This document shows positions 63,812-64,000 of a DNA stretch of 64,000 bases, in pieces. The translations under genes were made by a program, and so were the position numbers. The DNA is taken from positions 62,001-126,000 of the forward strand of contig LNDB01000003.1 of the NCBI GenBank assembly GCA_001515265.1, in the 5' to 3' direction. This DNA comes from Candidatus Dichloromethanomonas elyunquensis. GTDB taxonomy: Bacteria; Bacillota; Desulfitobacteriia; Desulfitobacteriales; Syntrophobotulaceae. How positions within the stretch are numbered: the first letter of the stretch is position 1; every line of letters starts with the position of its first letter. The notes beneath the pieces were generated by a model. The model did no database searches, was not told the origin of the DNA, and was given only the letters and a program-made list of their open reading frames with translations.

Positions 63812-63869
63812 TTCGGAAAAAGTGATGAGGGGCTGCTTCAACAGCCCCCCTATTACTTCTTCTAAGTCA

Positions 63870-64000
63870 TTACCGATTTTCATTTCTGCCATCCCATTTC
63901 AACTTTTCTACCTGAAGTATTGCTTTTTCCCGGTATATATCTAATTTTTGCACCCCTTCATCAATCCTGACAAGTTCTTTCCCCACATAGATCTTGATAT
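63870..64000 (-). CDS. C-terminal end of an unidentified protein, start outside window
   Basis: - strand ...IKIYVGKELVRIDEGVQKLDIYREKAILQVEKLKWDGRNENR*; followed by GGGGCTG-TTGAAG-CAGCCCC hairpin. Confidence 0.5.
   Translation of the reverse strand, partial: IKIYVGKELVRIDEGVQKLDIYREKAILQVEKLKWDGRNENR

Overview
This is a 64-kb chromosomal window from a spore-forming Firmicute. Gene content and order suggest Peptococcaceae (Desulfitobacterium, Dehalobacter or Syntrophobotulus-like); that placement is from memory and was not searched. Apart from rqcH on the + strand, essentially every gene lies on the - strand. In window order the blocks are: dapF fragment and a Ca2+ P-type ATPase; rqcH; the pyrimidine operon pyrR-B-C-carA-carB-K-D-F-E with two PyrR-type attenuators; an AT-rich two-gene type II restriction-modification island resembling HpaI; rluD-lspA; a PduL / COG1751-like / ComB cluster; a soluble diacid-sensor chemoreceptor; ileS with a T-box leader; a second chemoreceptor; ylmH-yggT-sepF-yggS; HlyD-like protein, histidine kinase, response regulator and pgeF; sigG-sigE-spoIIGA; and a dcw cell-wall cluster from ftsZ to mraZ with no murC or ftsA. 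The last part holds metX with decayed gene fragments upstream, a DUF1858 protein, a membrane GH2-like protein, perR, a ferredoxin, a PHP phosphoesterase and TldE/TldD. Most of the window is housekeeping. The points most worth a second look are the R-M island, a 21-bp tandem operator-like repeat upstream of ftsZ, an MraZ-box array, a Spo0A-type promoter before spoIIGA, small inverted-repeat (MITE-like) elements with shared termini, gene fragments fused in frame to metX, an unannotated CxxC/CxxC microprotein, a GH2-fold/multi-TM protein with an altered catalytic motif, and the missing murC. I saw no convincing large novel defence or biosynthetic system. No searches or folding calculations were run.
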